DNA of 64,000 nt from Flavobacterium hibernum (GCF_000832125.1 NZ_JPRK01000002.1:186001-250000), one strand, 5' to 3'. Shown: positions 52,064-61,194, counted from the first letter of the stretch. Translations and numbers: made by a program. The notes: generated from the letters alone by a model not told the origin.

Positions 52064-53360
52064 CAGAGTTTGTTTCAGTTTTTTGTTCGGATTCCCATTG
52101 TGCATACCGTTGTGAGAGATGCTGGTAGGCATTTTCACTCATAATAATACCGTTGTCAACTATTACCCCAATGGCAAGTGCGATACCGGTAAGGGACATG
52201 ATATTGGAGGATATTCCAAAGGCATTTAGAAGTATGAAACTCGCGGCAATTGTAATTGGGATCTGGATTATGATACTTAATGCGCTGCGCCAATGGAAAA
52301 GAAAAATAATAACGATAAGCGAAACCACAATCATCTCTTCAATTAAGGTGCGCTTAACCGAATCAATAGACTCTTTGATCAGATGCCCTCGGTCATATAC
52401 AATATTGAATTTTACCCCTTTAGGAAGCCCTTTTGCGACTTCTTTCATCTTTTCTTTCACATTATCAATAACGGCATCGGCGTTTTCACCGTAACGCATC
52501 ACGACGATGCCTCCAACAGCTTCGCCTGTACCATTATGATCAAAGATTCCCAATCGGGTTTCTCCGCTCATCTGGACTGTTCCTATATCGCTGACTTTTA
52601 TAGGGATACCATTCTGGTTTTTCAGTGGAATATCCTCAATTTCTTTTATGGATTTCAGATAACCGGATGTCTTAATGATATAGCCAATATCACTCATGTC
52701 GAATTTTCTTCCGCCGCTTTCGTTATTATTGGCTCGTACGGCGCTTATAACCTCAGGGACAGACAGCTTATAATATAGCAGTTTGTTTGGATCAATGGTA
52801 ACCTGGTATTCTTTTTGAAATCCTCCAAAAGAAGCAATTTCACTTACTCCGGGGACATTTTGCAAAGCAAATTTGACATACCAGTCCTGCAGTGCCCTTT
52901 GTTCGCCAAGGTCAATGCCGGGAGCGTCCAAAGTATACCAGAGTATATGGCCAACTCCGGTTCCATCGGGTCCCAATTGCGGTGCAACTCCTTTGGGCAG
53001 GGTGCTGCTAATTGTACTGAGCCTTTCCAGTACTCTTGATCTTGCCCAGTATACATCAACATCATCCTCAAAAATGACATAGATAAAACTCATTCCAAAC
53101 ATGGAAGCAGCCCTTACATATTTAATTTTAGGCAATCCCTGAAGGTTGGTAACCAAGGGATAGGTGATCTGGTCTTCAACGAGCTGTGGAGCACGTCCCA
53201 TCCATTCTGTAAAAACGATTACCTGATTTTCAGATAGATCTGGAATAGCATCAATAGGATTTTTTTGAATAGAGATAATACCCCAAACAAATATTCCTGC
53301 TGATAATAGTAATATGATGAAACGGTTGCGCAGGGACCATTCTATTAATTTGTGTACCAT
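52050..53360 (-). CDS. CusA/CzcA RND pump, N-terminal part (split gene)
   Basis: First 436 residues of the heavy-metal RND pump: MVHKLIEWSLRNRFIILLLS, NPIDAIPDLSENQVIVFTEW, then the first periplasmic domain and TM2-TM4, with the proton-relay Asp in AIGVIVDNGIIMSENAYQHL. It ends soon after TM4 in a charged tail (WESEQKTETNSDEKN). Related pumps continue as one chain of roughly 1,050-1,250 residues. The break lies in the cytoplasmic TM4-TM5 loop. Confidence 0.88.
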   Translation of the reverse strand: MVHKLIEWSLRNRFIILLLSAGIFVWGIISIQKNPIDAIPDLSENQVIVFTEWMGRAPQLVEDQITYPLVTNLQGLPKIKYVRAASMFGMSFIYVIFEDDVDVYWARSRVLERLSTISSTLPKGVAPQLGPDGTGVGHILWYTLDAPGIDLGEQRALQDWYVKFALQNVPGVSEIASFGGFQKEYQVTIDPNKLLYYKLSVPEVISAVRANNNESGGRKFDMSDIGYIIKTSGYLKSIKEIEDIPLKNQNGIPIKVSDIGTVQMSGETRLGIFDHNGTGEAVGGIVVMRYGENADAVIDNVKEKMKEVAKGLPKGVKFNIVYDRGHLIKESIDSVKRTLIEEMIVVSLIVIIFLFHWRSALSIIIQIPITIAASFILLNAFGISSNIMSLTGIALAIGVIVDNGIIMSENAYQHLSQRYAQWESEQKTETNSDEKN

Positions 53361-53364
53361 AGAT

Positions 53365-53835
53365 TTAATTTATTTTTGAAAGACTATCACTTACTTTTTC
53401 AATCCAATTGAGTAGCTGTTCTTTCTGAACAGTATTCAGTACTGCATCTTTATGGATCAGCGTATAGGAAGCCAAAGGCATTTGATTGGCTTTTATCTGC
53501 TTGGCAATTCGGTCTAATTTATTTTCCTGTTTTCGTTTCGAATAACTTCCCCATTGGCTGAAATTCAAATTTTCTTTTCCTTCCTTGATATGTCCTTCCA
53601 TAAAGGTACGTGCCGGCTGGATGTAGGAGTACCATGGATATTGCGTGTTGCTGCTGTGACAATCGTAACAAGAAGTCTTAAGAATCGTTTGTATATTTTT
53701 GGGAATGGGATAGACTTTTGAAATGTGAATTGGTAAAACCTGCCCGTAATCGGAATTGCGGGCAGGCTGATACAATTGCATCAGTAGAAAAATAATTAAC
53801 CCAATAAAAAGAATCTTTCTGATGAACCGTTTCAT
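53365..53835 (-). CDS. heme-binding domain protein
   Basis: Membrane-anchored protein of 156 residues with an N-terminal hydrophobic segment (8-24) and one CYDCH heme-attachment motif (SCYDCHSSNTQYPWYSYIQP). The following FMEGHIKEGKENLNFSQWG matches the Haem_bd family found with copper efflux genes in Bacteroidota. It is 4 bp upstream of the pump gene. Confidence 0.88.
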   Translation of the reverse strand: MKRFIRKILFIGLIIFLLMQLYQPARNSDYGQVLPIHISKVYPIPKNIQTILKTSCYDCHSSNTQYPWYSYIQPARTFMEGHIKEGKENLNFSQWGSYSKRKQENKLDRIAKQIKANQMPLASYTLIHKDAVLNTVQKEQLLNWIEKVSDSLSKIN

Positions 53836-53836
53836 T

Positions 53837-54349
53837 TTACAATTGTTTTTTCATTGAACCGCAGGTAAGCATTTTAGAACCATAGTAAGGGTTTTTTATC
53901 TCTTTTGTTTCACTGATCCAGATAGCTCCTTTTCCACCATCATACATAGGGCAAGAATCCTGATATAGTGTTTTTGCAGCTCCAAAAGTTTTGATCAAAT
54001 CATTTATGTCTTTACTCAATAGAGCGAAATGCTCTCTTTGATGCTCAATATTACCGCCATTGGCCCCAATATGTTCTGCATGCTCTTTGGCATCGTCAGC
54101 TATATCAAGATATTCAGCTTTGGATTTTGGATTTATCGATTTTACATTTGTGGTTTTGAAAGCCGAATACAGTGCCTTGCCAGCTTTAGCGGCCCCGTTG
54201 CTGTCATCTTTTGCGAGTGCATTTTTTAACGCTAAATAATCTGCAACAATTTGCTGAGTTGAAAATTTTGCTTCTGTTTTTTTGCTTTGCGCATTGCCAG
54301 AAACCATTACGCATACCATTAATATGGCTGAAAGAATTGTATTTTTCAT
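53837..54349 (-). CDS. DUF3347 exported protein, short copy
   Basis: Protein of 170 residues: signal peptide VCVMVSGNAQ, then DUF3347. The stretch from LALKNALAKDDSNGAAKAGK to the end is closely similar to the larger copy at 54589, including the block around YLDIADDAKEHAEHIGANGG. Ends with KMLTCGSMKKQL. Likely a copper-binding periplasmic protein. Confidence 0.88.
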   Translation of the reverse strand: MKNTILSAILMVCVMVSGNAQSKKTEAKFSTQQIVADYLALKNALAKDDSNGAAKAGKALYSAFKTTNVKSINPKSKAEYLDIADDAKEHAEHIGANGGNIEHQREHFALLSKDINDLIKTFGAAKTLYQDSCPMYDGGKGAIWISETKEIKNPYYGSKMLTCGSMKKQL

Positions 54350-54588
54350 TTTAATTATATTTTAAATTGTTTAAAAAATAGGTTGCTATTGATTTTTTTT
54401 CTAAATATCTATTGGACTGTCTACACAATAAACACATGGGAAATAAGTGAATATTCAGCAAAGAGTATCGCACGGCGTAGTCTAAAAAAATTAGATACAT
54501 TTCAATAAATTATGAACATCATTAGTCACGAGAAAATTGAGTGGTCATTATGTAAACAGCCCGATAAATTTATTAGTACTTAGCTGTA

Positions 54589-55281
54589 CTATAGTTCTTT
54601 TTTCATAGAACCACAGGTTAACATTTTTTTTCCTTGATATGGGTTTTTGATCTCCTTGGTTTCGCTTATCCAAATAGCTCCTTTTCCGCCATCATACATA
54701 GGACAAAAGTCCTGATACAATTTTTGTTCTGATTTGAAAGATTTTATCAAATCATTCATGTCTTTACTTAACACGGCAAAATGCTCTCTCTGGTGTTCAA
54801 TATTTCCGCCGTTAGCTCCAATATGTTCTGCGTGTTCTTTGGCATCATCAGCAATATCAAGATATTCTGCTTTTAATTTCGCATCTATCGAATTGGGATT
54901 TACACTGTTAAAAACTGCATATAATGCCTTGCCTGCATCTGCAGCTCCTTTTGTATCATCTTTGGTTAATGCATTTTTTAGGGACAGATAATTACTCACG
55001 ATTTCGTTTATAGAAAATGTTCCTTGAGCAGTCTGGGCTGTTTCTACTTCTGCACTTTTTCCGGCCGTTTCCTTTACTGGCTCGGTTAATTCCATTCCGC
55101 ATTTGGAACATTTGTCTCCTTTTTTTCCTGTAATTTCAGGATGCATGGAACAGGCATACAATTGCGAGTCATTCTGAGCTGTCCCGGAAGCCGCTTCAGG
55201 AGCTGCAGTTTCTTTGTTTTTTGAATTACAAGCTGTAAGTACAATTGCCATTACAAGGGTTGAGAAAATTAGTTTTTTCAT
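54589..55281 (-). CDS. heavy-metal-binding domain + DUF3347 lipoprotein
   Basis: Lipoprotein of 230 residues (signal LVMAIVLTAC, Cys 18) with a small metal-binding module (YACSMHPEI...CSKCGMEL, about 42-68) and a C-terminal DUF3347 domain (about 95-230). The C-terminal domain is a near-duplicate of the neighbour at 53837, indicating a tandem duplication with later domain gain or loss. Confidence 0.88.
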   Translation of the reverse strand: MKKLIFSTLVMAIVLTACNSKNKETAAPEAASGTAQNDSQLYACSMHPEITGKKGDKCSKCGMELTEPVKETAGKSAEVETAQTAQGTFSINEIVSNYLSLKNALTKDDTKGAADAGKALYAVFNSVNPNSIDAKLKAEYLDIADDAKEHAEHIGANGGNIEHQREHFAVLSKDMNDLIKSFKSEQKLYQDFCPMYDGGKGAIWISETKEIKNPYQGKKMLTCGSMKKEL

Positions 55282-55412
55282 TTTTTTTAGTTTTTATCTC
55301 TAATGAATGTTTTTTTGTCTAACATTCCTTTGTTTGAGTGTTATAAGAATTATTCTTTTTTTGATTGCAAATCCAATCTCTATTTTGCCTTTTAAATGCC
55401 TTTATATCAGAT

Positions 55413-56483
55413 TTATATTTTCAGCACCAATCCGTTGGGTTTTCTACCGACATTAATCGTTTTAGAGACCGTATGGTTTGATACATTAACAACAGAGACC
55501 GTATTGGCGGTCTGATTGGTCACATAGGCAGTATTTCCATCTGCTGTAAATGTTATAGCATGTGCACCGGCACCAGTAGTGAATACACCTCCATGAACCC
55601 ACATCATCTTAGTCTGGTCCCAGGTCCAATAATGGACTTTTGCATTGACAGGATCACTTACCCAAAGTTCTTTCTTATTTCCATTGTGAGACGCTATTCC
55701 AGGCATAAATCCTAGATCAATGGTTTGGCCTACGGCATCGGTTGCCACATTGATTACCGAGATAGATTGCCCGTCTTCATTATCAACATACATTCTGGCG
55801 TCAGTTCCTGTCCAGGCACCCACAGGGTTTTTTCCCACAGCAACTGTGGCTGTAACCTGCTTGGTTGCGGTATTTATAACTGACACAGTATTGTCATCTC
55901 CATTAGCAATATAAGCCTTAGTCCCATCAGAAGAAAAGGTAAGCTCAGCGGGCATCATGCCAACTGCAATGGTGCTTTTCAATGCGTATGTTAAGGCGTC
56001 ATAAACCAGAACTTTTCCATTGATGTCCATTTGCGGCACCCAGATTTCTGAACCATTTGGGCTGTATATTGTGTTGTGGTTCATCATTGACAGGCTGATA
56101 TTTTTTACTGTTGCCCCACTGGCTGGGTCAATTACAAGGAGTTTACCTGTCATTCCTCCCATACCTGCGGTATGGCCTGCAGAGAAGTCCATTCCGGGTA
56201 CACCGATAGCCAGATGATTGGAATGTAAAGAAATGTGGTGCGGCCACATGATCATATCGTTGCCGCTGCCCATTAGGCTTAAGGTTTCTGTAACTTCATT
56301 AGTTTCCAATTTGATTACTGAAATTGTGCCGTCCTGACCATTGACCACATAAGCGGCAGGATAGTTTATATTCAGTTTTGGATCGGACATATTCATATCA
56401 TCCATTTTACTGCAAGAAAACAGCGAAACGGTCCCTAAAATTAAAACTCCAAGCATTGAACTAACGGTTATTATATTTTTCAT
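55413..56483 (-). CDS. YVTN-type beta-propeller lipoprotein
   Basis: Lipoprotein of 356 residues (VSLFSC at 23-ish) after a Met-rich start (KMDDMNMSD). Repeated blades with YVTN-like cores: VVNGQDGTISVIKLETNEVT, AYIANGDDNTVSVINTATKQ, MYVDNEDGQSISVINVATD and AYVTNQTANTVSVVNVSNHT. It may act in copper or redox sensing; no catalytic motif was found. Start at 56483 gives the signal peptide. Confidence 0.85.
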   Translation of the reverse strand: MKNIITVSSMLGVLILGTVSLFSCSKMDDMNMSDPKLNINYPAAYVVNGQDGTISVIKLETNEVTETLSLMGSGNDMIMWPHHISLHSNHLAIGVPGMDFSAGHTAGMGGMTGKLLVIDPASGATVKNISLSMMNHNTIYSPNGSEIWVPQMDINGKVLVYDALTYALKSTIAVGMMPAELTFSSDGTKAYIANGDDNTVSVINTATKQVTATVAVGKNPVGAWTGTDARMYVDNEDGQSISVINVATDAVGQTIDLGFMPGIASHNGNKKELWVSDPVNAKVHYWTWDQTKMMWVHGGVFTTGAGAHAITFTADGNTAYVTNQTANTVSVVNVSNHTVSKTINVGRKPNGLVLKI

Positions 56484-56497
56484 TTTTTGATTTGGGA

Positions 56498-57349
56498 TTA
56501 TTTGATTGTTTCTATAGTTGATCCACAGCTTAACATCTGTGAACCGTAATACGGATTCTTGATGCCGCTTTCTTTGCTGAGCCAATTCGCATCAACCATT
56601 GGACAATGATTATAATAAACCGGCTGCGGCTGATCAGCAGTTTTTATAAGATCGTACGTGTTTTTGGAAAGGCTTTTAAAGGATTCCCTTTGCTTTTTTA
56701 CATCTTGGTTTTCAGAAATATTTGTGGCATCTGAAGCTAAACTTTTCATTGCATTCATCCATGCAGTATGTTCTTTTGGCTTTAGGTTCTCCATTTTAAT
56801 AGCATTGATTGCAGTAAGGAGCTCTTTAGATTTCAATGCGGCAGTTTTAGCATCTGTTTTCACCAAAGCATCTTTTACATCAAAGTAGCTGTCGAAAATT
56901 GCTTTAAAAGGACTGTTTTCTTGTGCATCTGCAGGAACTGCGGCTGTATGCTGTGAATGATCCATTTTACCCATATCCATTTCGGATTTTTTTATTGGAG
57001 CCGCCATATTTGTTCTTTCATATTGGCAGCATTGTGGAAGTTTTGCATAGGCGTCACCAGGAGCTAAGAACTGGTCGCTGTCATATCCTGCTAAGGCAAT
57101 TCTTTTCAGGACTTCATCCTGATTTGTTTTCTTCTCATCATAGGTAATAGCCGCTATTTTGGTGTTTTCATTCCAGTTTACCGAAGCGATATTTTTGATG
57201 TTTCCTGCTTTTTCAATAGCAGTTTTGCACATTAAACAATTACCATAAATTTTTGCATTTATGTTTTTTGCATTTTTTATAGGTGCGCCAAACACTATGA
57301 CTGACAGCGATAGAGTGATTGCCATCAATCCTTTTTGAATTGATTTCAT
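56498..57349 (-). CDS. HMA + DUF3347 fusion protein
   Basis: Exported protein of 283 residues with signal peptide SLSVIVFGAP. Residues about 30-90 look like an HMA domain with CLMCK as the site (IYGNCLMCKTAIEKAGNI); a Met/His linker (SEMDMGKMDHSQHTA) follows; residues about 150-283 are DUF3347 with HCPMVDANWLSKESGI and SQMLSCGS. It unites a copper-binding shuttle with the DUF3347 module found free elsewhere in this cluster. Confidence 0.85.
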   Translation of the reverse strand: MKSIQKGLMAITLSLSVIVFGAPIKNAKNINAKIYGNCLMCKTAIEKAGNIKNIASVNWNENTKIAAITYDEKKTNQDEVLKRIALAGYDSDQFLAPGDAYAKLPQCCQYERTNMAAPIKKSEMDMGKMDHSQHTAAVPADAQENSPFKAIFDSYFDVKDALVKTDAKTAALKSKELLTAINAIKMENLKPKEHTAWMNAMKSLASDATNISENQDVKKQRESFKSLSKNTYDLIKTADQPQPVYYNHCPMVDANWLSKESGIKNPYYGSQMLSCGSTIETIK

Positions 57350-57498
57350 TTTAAAATGTATTTGAAGTGAATATTGCTTTTGAGAAATAATTGCATACAA
57401 GAACTGTATAGAGAATTATTCTACAAAAAGCGAAAAATAAAAAAATGAAGCAGTTAGGCTTCCTTTTTTGACACACGTATGGCTGTCAAAAAAGGTAT

Positions 57499-57870
57499 TT
57501 AGCTTATTTTAGGGATAAGCCAGATAGTATAGAAACCAGAGAGAATGGAGGTTTCTGAACTGTGGAATTTTTGTTTTTTAGAAAAAACACTTATAGTGAT
57601 GTTTTTAAAGTCAAGTTGGTTAAAGAAAGTAATTCCTCCGTTACAGATTGAGACACAACCGCATGACTTGTGCCCACATTTATGACCGCAGCAGCCATCA
57701 TTATTTTTTTTGGAATGACTGCCATCTTTCGAGCAGCAATCATTGTCATGATTTTTGGAAGCTTCTTTAGTATAAGAAATCTTTCCAGAAAGTTTTCCAC
57801 AAGCAAAAGTAGCCATTGGCATCAAGAAGAAACCTAAGGTAATAATTACTATGATGTGGAATCTTTTCAT
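57499..57870 (-). CDS. small exported Cys/His-rich protein
   Basis: Protein of 123 residues with signal peptide (ITLGFFLMPMATFACG). The middle is a dense metal-binding stretch: NDCCSKDGSHSKKNN, then DGCCGHKCGHKSCGCVSICN. The C-terminus is not cysteine-rich. First gene of the leftward copper cluster; a periplasmic copper buffer is the natural guess. Confidence 0.7.
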   Translation of the reverse strand: MKRFHIIVIITLGFFLMPMATFACGKLSGKISYTKEASKNHDNDCCSKDGSHSKKNNDGCCGHKCGHKSCGCVSICNGGITFFNQLDFKNITISVFSKKQKFHSSETSILSGFYTIWLIPKIS

Positions 57871-58107
57871 AAGACATGTAAAATCGTAAACAAAGATAAT
57901 TATAAAAATATCTCTGTTTATAAATGAAATGTTAAAATTGTTATTTTTTCATAGTTTATTTAGAAATGGATTTTTCTTCCCCTGTTTAATAGTCTGCATT
58001 GAAGGCAGTACGCTATTGAACAGTAATTATTTTTTTTTGATTTGAACAATCTAAGAGGAAGATTGCTATAAATCAGCAAGGAAAATTTCAGTGTCTGAAA
58101 TGTTATA

Positions 58108-58146
58108 AAGCGGAAAAACCGAAAGTTCTTCGGTTTTTCCGCTTTT
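58108..58146 (-). terminator. terminator after pcfJ
   Basis: AAAGCGGAAAAACCGAA...TTCGGTTTTTCCGCTTT, a 16-bp stem whose right arm touches the pcfJ stop codon. Confidence 0.8.
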
Positions 58147-59452
58147 AGCATTGTTCTGCTTTCTTCTTTTTCATTCGGGAGCGAATCTGATAAAGGTTTT
58201 TTTTCATCAAACTGAAAATAGCTTTATGATGTTTTGAATTGTGATTCCTCAAACCACGGCACTGTGCTATTTCCATTTTAGAAAGAGAAACCTCTATAGT
58301 TTCGATTGGTTTGTTGTCAATGCGTGCAGAGAAGAGCAGGGAATCTATCTTTTTGAAATACTCATTGGTAAAAACACAGTGTCTCAGGCTGTCGCCTTCG
58401 GTCATAAATTCAGAAACATTCTCCAATACTGAAATAGTAATTCCTGCCCCTGAAAAGCATAACCCGAAAAACTGTTTTTTCTCCTCAGCATACAGACCTT
58501 GCGCTTTTTCTATTTCCGCACGCATTTTCACAAGATATTTTTTTCTCAGCAACTGCTGTTTTTTCTCCACCAATCTGTCATGCTCCAAGTGTAAATCAGC
58601 AGGACAGACGAGCAGGGCGGAGGTTATGTCTTTTTTAAACCAACGCAAAAGTTCGATATAATCCTCCCAAATTCCAAAATCGGAAACTGTATAATTCTTT
58701 TTAAGACATATTTTTACGGCCTGCCAGTTGCGCAGGACATGCTGATGGGGAGATTCAAGGTAATAGCGGAGCCATGAAATCTGCCTAGTTTTCAGCAGAG
58801 TTTCAGCACAGTGGTCTTTTAATAATGATGAAAGCAACACCTGAGGTGCTACCTCATAAAAACTTGTCTTAAAGCCATTTCGTTTCAATACGGGAAGCAC
58901 TTTCAAGCGTGGATAAAACCTGTAGGGGTTGATTCGGTACTTGGGAGAGTTCTGAAAATCCTTTGGGCGGATTTCAAGGGGCGAATAGTACTGCCATGCA
59001 TCGTATGCGTGCGAAAAAACATTTGTACTGCGTGACATGGTGCGCACTTCGCCTTTTGGGTTTATCCAATGCTGCATCACTTCGGTATGGGAATAGGAGG
59101 GCAGACAGTTCTTCTTCATCTGTTTGGTCGAACAAATGATGCGCACTATTTGAAAATCCGAAAGACAAGTTACTACTGCGCTGTATTCTATTTCCTTGAA
59201 ATGCACTTGATTGCAACCGTGCATTTTAAGTTTTCCTTTACAGGCTAAGCAAGCCGTAAATTTCGCAGACTGTTTTTCGGATTCGGGTTTCCAAGCGTTT
59301 CCACAGTCCAGACAGTGAAATTTTCCACGTGATAAAACGCCCCATTTCAGAAAAATGGTCTTTTCTGCCCATGAGTGTATTTCGGGGGTAATGGGCGCAA
59401 GGGATTCGCTTAATGCGACTATCTGTTTTTCTATGGCGGTATGCGGTTTCAT
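58145..59452 (-). CDS. pcfJ: PcfJ-like protein of a conjugative element
   Basis: Protein of 435 residues with an N-terminal zinc-ribbon-like region (CLDCGNAWKPE, CLACKGKLKMHGC) and a C-terminal PcfJ domain: GDSLRHCVFTNEYFKKIDSL, TIEVSLSKMEIAQCRGLRN. PcfJ proteins accompany Bacteroidota ICE and plasmid accessory genes; their molecular role is unclear. Its start overlaps the stop of the PcfK gene by 4 bp. Confidence 0.88.
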   Translation of the reverse strand: MKPHTAIEKQIVALSESLAPITPEIHSWAEKTIFLKWGVLSRGKFHCLDCGNAWKPESEKQSAKFTACLACKGKLKMHGCNQVHFKEIEYSAVVTCLSDFQIVRIICSTKQMKKNCLPSYSHTEVMQHWINPKGEVRTMSRSTNVFSHAYDAWQYYSPLEIRPKDFQNSPKYRINPYRFYPRLKVLPVLKRNGFKTSFYEVAPQVLLSSLLKDHCAETLLKTRQISWLRYYLESPHQHVLRNWQAVKICLKKNYTVSDFGIWEDYIELLRWFKKDITSALLVCPADLHLEHDRLVEKKQQLLRKKYLVKMRAEIEKAQGLYAEEKKQFFGLCFSGAGITISVLENVSEFMTEGDSLRHCVFTNEYFKKIDSLLFSARIDNKPIETIEVSLSKMEIAQCRGLRNHNSKHHKAIFSLMKKNLYQIRSRMKKKKAEQC

Positions 59453-59832
59453 AAGTCAAAAAGTGTTAAGGTTTGCTGTACGGGTTTCGCTGTATGCAAC
59501 ACTACAGTTTCAGGTCTTGCGACCTGCGGAGTCATTTCAGGAGTAGAGCTGAATAAATCAGCCTTTACAGGCTGATTTACCACCACTTTACAGTTGATTG
59601 GTGCAGGCGCACCAATACTGTCATCGTTATAATATTTGAGTGCCATATCAAAGATTTTCTGATTGTCAAAGGCGCACAATCCTGTTTTTTTGACCTCGCC
59701 AAAAATGTAACTGCAACAGCTCTCGATGTTTTTGGTTTCTTTGGCAAGGCTTTGGGCAAAGGCTGAATCGCCCTGCGCAGTTGTATTGAGATAATTCTCT
59801 ATAGCAGTTTTAAAGTCTTCAGATGGTTTCAT
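59449..59832 (-). CDS. pcfK: PcfK-like protein
   Basis: Protein of 127 residues: KTAIENYLNTTAQGDSAFAQ, NIESCCSYIFGEVKKTGLCA, MALKYYNDDS. It matches the PcfK-like family, usually placed directly before PcfJ, as here. The C-terminal about 45 residues are a variable linker ending in TLTLFDL. Accessory protein of a mobile element. Confidence 0.85.
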   Translation of the reverse strand: MKPSEDFKTAIENYLNTTAQGDSAFAQSLAKETKNIESCCSYIFGEVKKTGLCAFDNQKIFDMALKYYNDDSIGAPAPINCKVVVNQPVKADLFSSTPEMTPQVARPETVVLHTAKPVQQTLTLFDL

Positions 59833-59855
59833 GATGGAAAAAGTTTGATTAATAG

Positions 59856-60218
59856 CTATTGTTCAAAGACATCTCTGTAAATGCCGTAGCAGTACTCCTC
59901 AAAGCAGAGCCAGCATAAAAAAGTATAGTGGGGCAGTTTATAGCGGTTGGCTACAGGCTCTCCGAATGCTTCTTCCAAGTCCTCTTTGATGCCTTCCAAA
60001 TCTTCAATGTGTTTGATGTAAAAAGCTTTGCAGTCGTTGTGGTAGATAAATTCCCCTATCATACCGCTGATACAGCCCCCTTTCTGTAAGTCTTCGAGGA
60101 AAGACTTCAACTGCTGTTTTTTCTTTCCGTTATAGCTATCCAAATGGCTTAAAATGATTTCGTTGAATACATGGCTTACATCGTAGTCCGTATACTCGTT
60201 TTTGTCTAAGGCTTTCAT
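59856..60218 (-). CDS. conserved mobile-element hypothetical protein
   Basis: Protein of 120 residues rich in acidic and aromatic residues (HVFNEIILSHLDSYNGKKKQ, YHNDCKAFYIKHIEDLEGIK, TFLCWLCFEEYCYGIYRDVF). The same small gene is common between ssb and pcfK in Bacteroidota conjugative elements. Family name not certain; function unknown. Confidence 0.75.
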   Translation of the reverse strand: MKALDKNEYTDYDVSHVFNEIILSHLDSYNGKKKQQLKSFLEDLQKGGCISGMIGEFIYHNDCKAFYIKHIEDLEGIKEDLEEAFGEPVANRYKLPHYTFLCWLCFEEYCYGIYRDVFEQ

Positions 60219-60262
60219 AATGTGATTTTTTGGCGTTTATAAATACAATCCTAGTATCTGCC

Positions 60263-60655
60263 TTAGAAAGGCAGGTCATCGGGATCGTCTGAGGAATTTT
60301 GTTTTTTAGGTGCAGAAACTGCGCTCGCAGATGTGTCCTCTTTTTTGGCAAAAGCCAAAATCTTAAGGCTGTTGATGTGAAAGGTTAAAGACCCCATAGC
60401 CGAGCCGTCGTGACCGATATAAGTACTCAGCCCCACACGCCCGAAGAGCTGAACTAGCGCCCCTTTTTTAAGCCATTCGGCAAGTTTGGCATTGAGCCAA
60501 TACGAGCAGTCGATAAAAGTTGTAATCTGTTTGTACTCGGTGCTTCCTTTGGGTTTGTAGCTATCATTGATGGCAATGGAGAAGTTAACGACCTGTTTTT
60601 TATTTCCCACTTTACGGGCTAATGCATCTTTTGTAATACGTCCTGTGATTTCCAT
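60263..60655 (-). CDS. ssb: single-stranded DNA-binding protein
   Basis: SSB of 130 residues with one OB fold: MEITGRITKDALARKVGNKK, VVNFSIAINDSYKPKGSTEY, WLNAKLAEWLKKGALVQLFG. The acidic C-terminal tip DDPDDLPF is intact, so it can recruit replication partners. It is a mobile-element SSB, with pcfK and pcfJ behind it. Confidence 0.93.
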   Translation of the reverse strand: MEITGRITKDALARKVGNKKQVVNFSIAINDSYKPKGSTEYKQITTFIDCSYWLNAKLAEWLKKGALVQLFGRVGLSTYIGHDGSAMGSLTFHINSLKILAFAKKEDTSASAVSAPKKQNSSDDPDDLPF

Positions 60656-60760
60656 GATTTTAAATTTTAGCGTTACTGTTATTTAAAATTTCTTTCTCCC
60701 TGCACTCCCAAAAATTGTTTTCAAAAGAAAAAACGGGAAAAAAGAAAGCAAGAATCAAGT

Positions 60761-60880
60761 GACCGGTTATGAGGATGCGGAGTGCTATAAGTCCCGAAGG
60801 GTGGCAAGCGAAAGCGGCGCCATTATGCGCATGCAGCATACGGCGGGCACTATCTTGGCTGCCTTTTTATGCCGTTTCGA
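60761..60880. ncRNA. GC-rich structured block, candidate RNA or transfer site
   Basis: About 120 bp that are markedly richer in G+C than the flanks, with short inverted repeats (CCC-gaa-GGG near 60792-60801, ATGCGCAT at 60825-60832 and GCATGC). It ends with CTTTTTAT. No coding potential was seen. The class is unknown; the ncRNA label is a guess. Confidence 0.25.
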
Positions 60881-61143
60881 ATGAAAATGAATACTTATCT
60901 ATTTGCTGATTTTTAAAGTTTTATGCAGTTGGTTTTACTACAACAAATGTGGCAGGACTTGAATTCTCATCTTTAGGGTACTGGCTGGATTCGTTATTAG
61001 GATGGGTTATGGTCAGCTAGCTATATGGGAGTTATTTTGAAAGAGAATTGATTGTAATCTTTAAGTAAATTTTTTAGATATGCTCTGAATACTGCTGAAG
61101 TCCAATATTAGCGAGGTTTTATAGGTTTGTTTGTGTGGTAATA

Positions 61144-61159
61144 TTACGGTTAACCGTAA
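61144..61159. promoter_or_regulatory. 16-bp palindrome upstream of ATPase/protease genes
   Basis: TTACGGTTAACCGTAA, perfect twofold symmetry, 61 bp before the -7 element of the ATPase operon. A candidate regulator-binding site. Confidence 0.5.
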
Positions 61160-61194
61160 AAAAAATACGATTTTTTAAAAAAATATTACACTTT

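Noticed and set aside
57960..58151. Leftward 63-codon frame beyond pcfJ
   Set aside because: Overlaps the pcfJ terminator, low-complexity composition, no start context.
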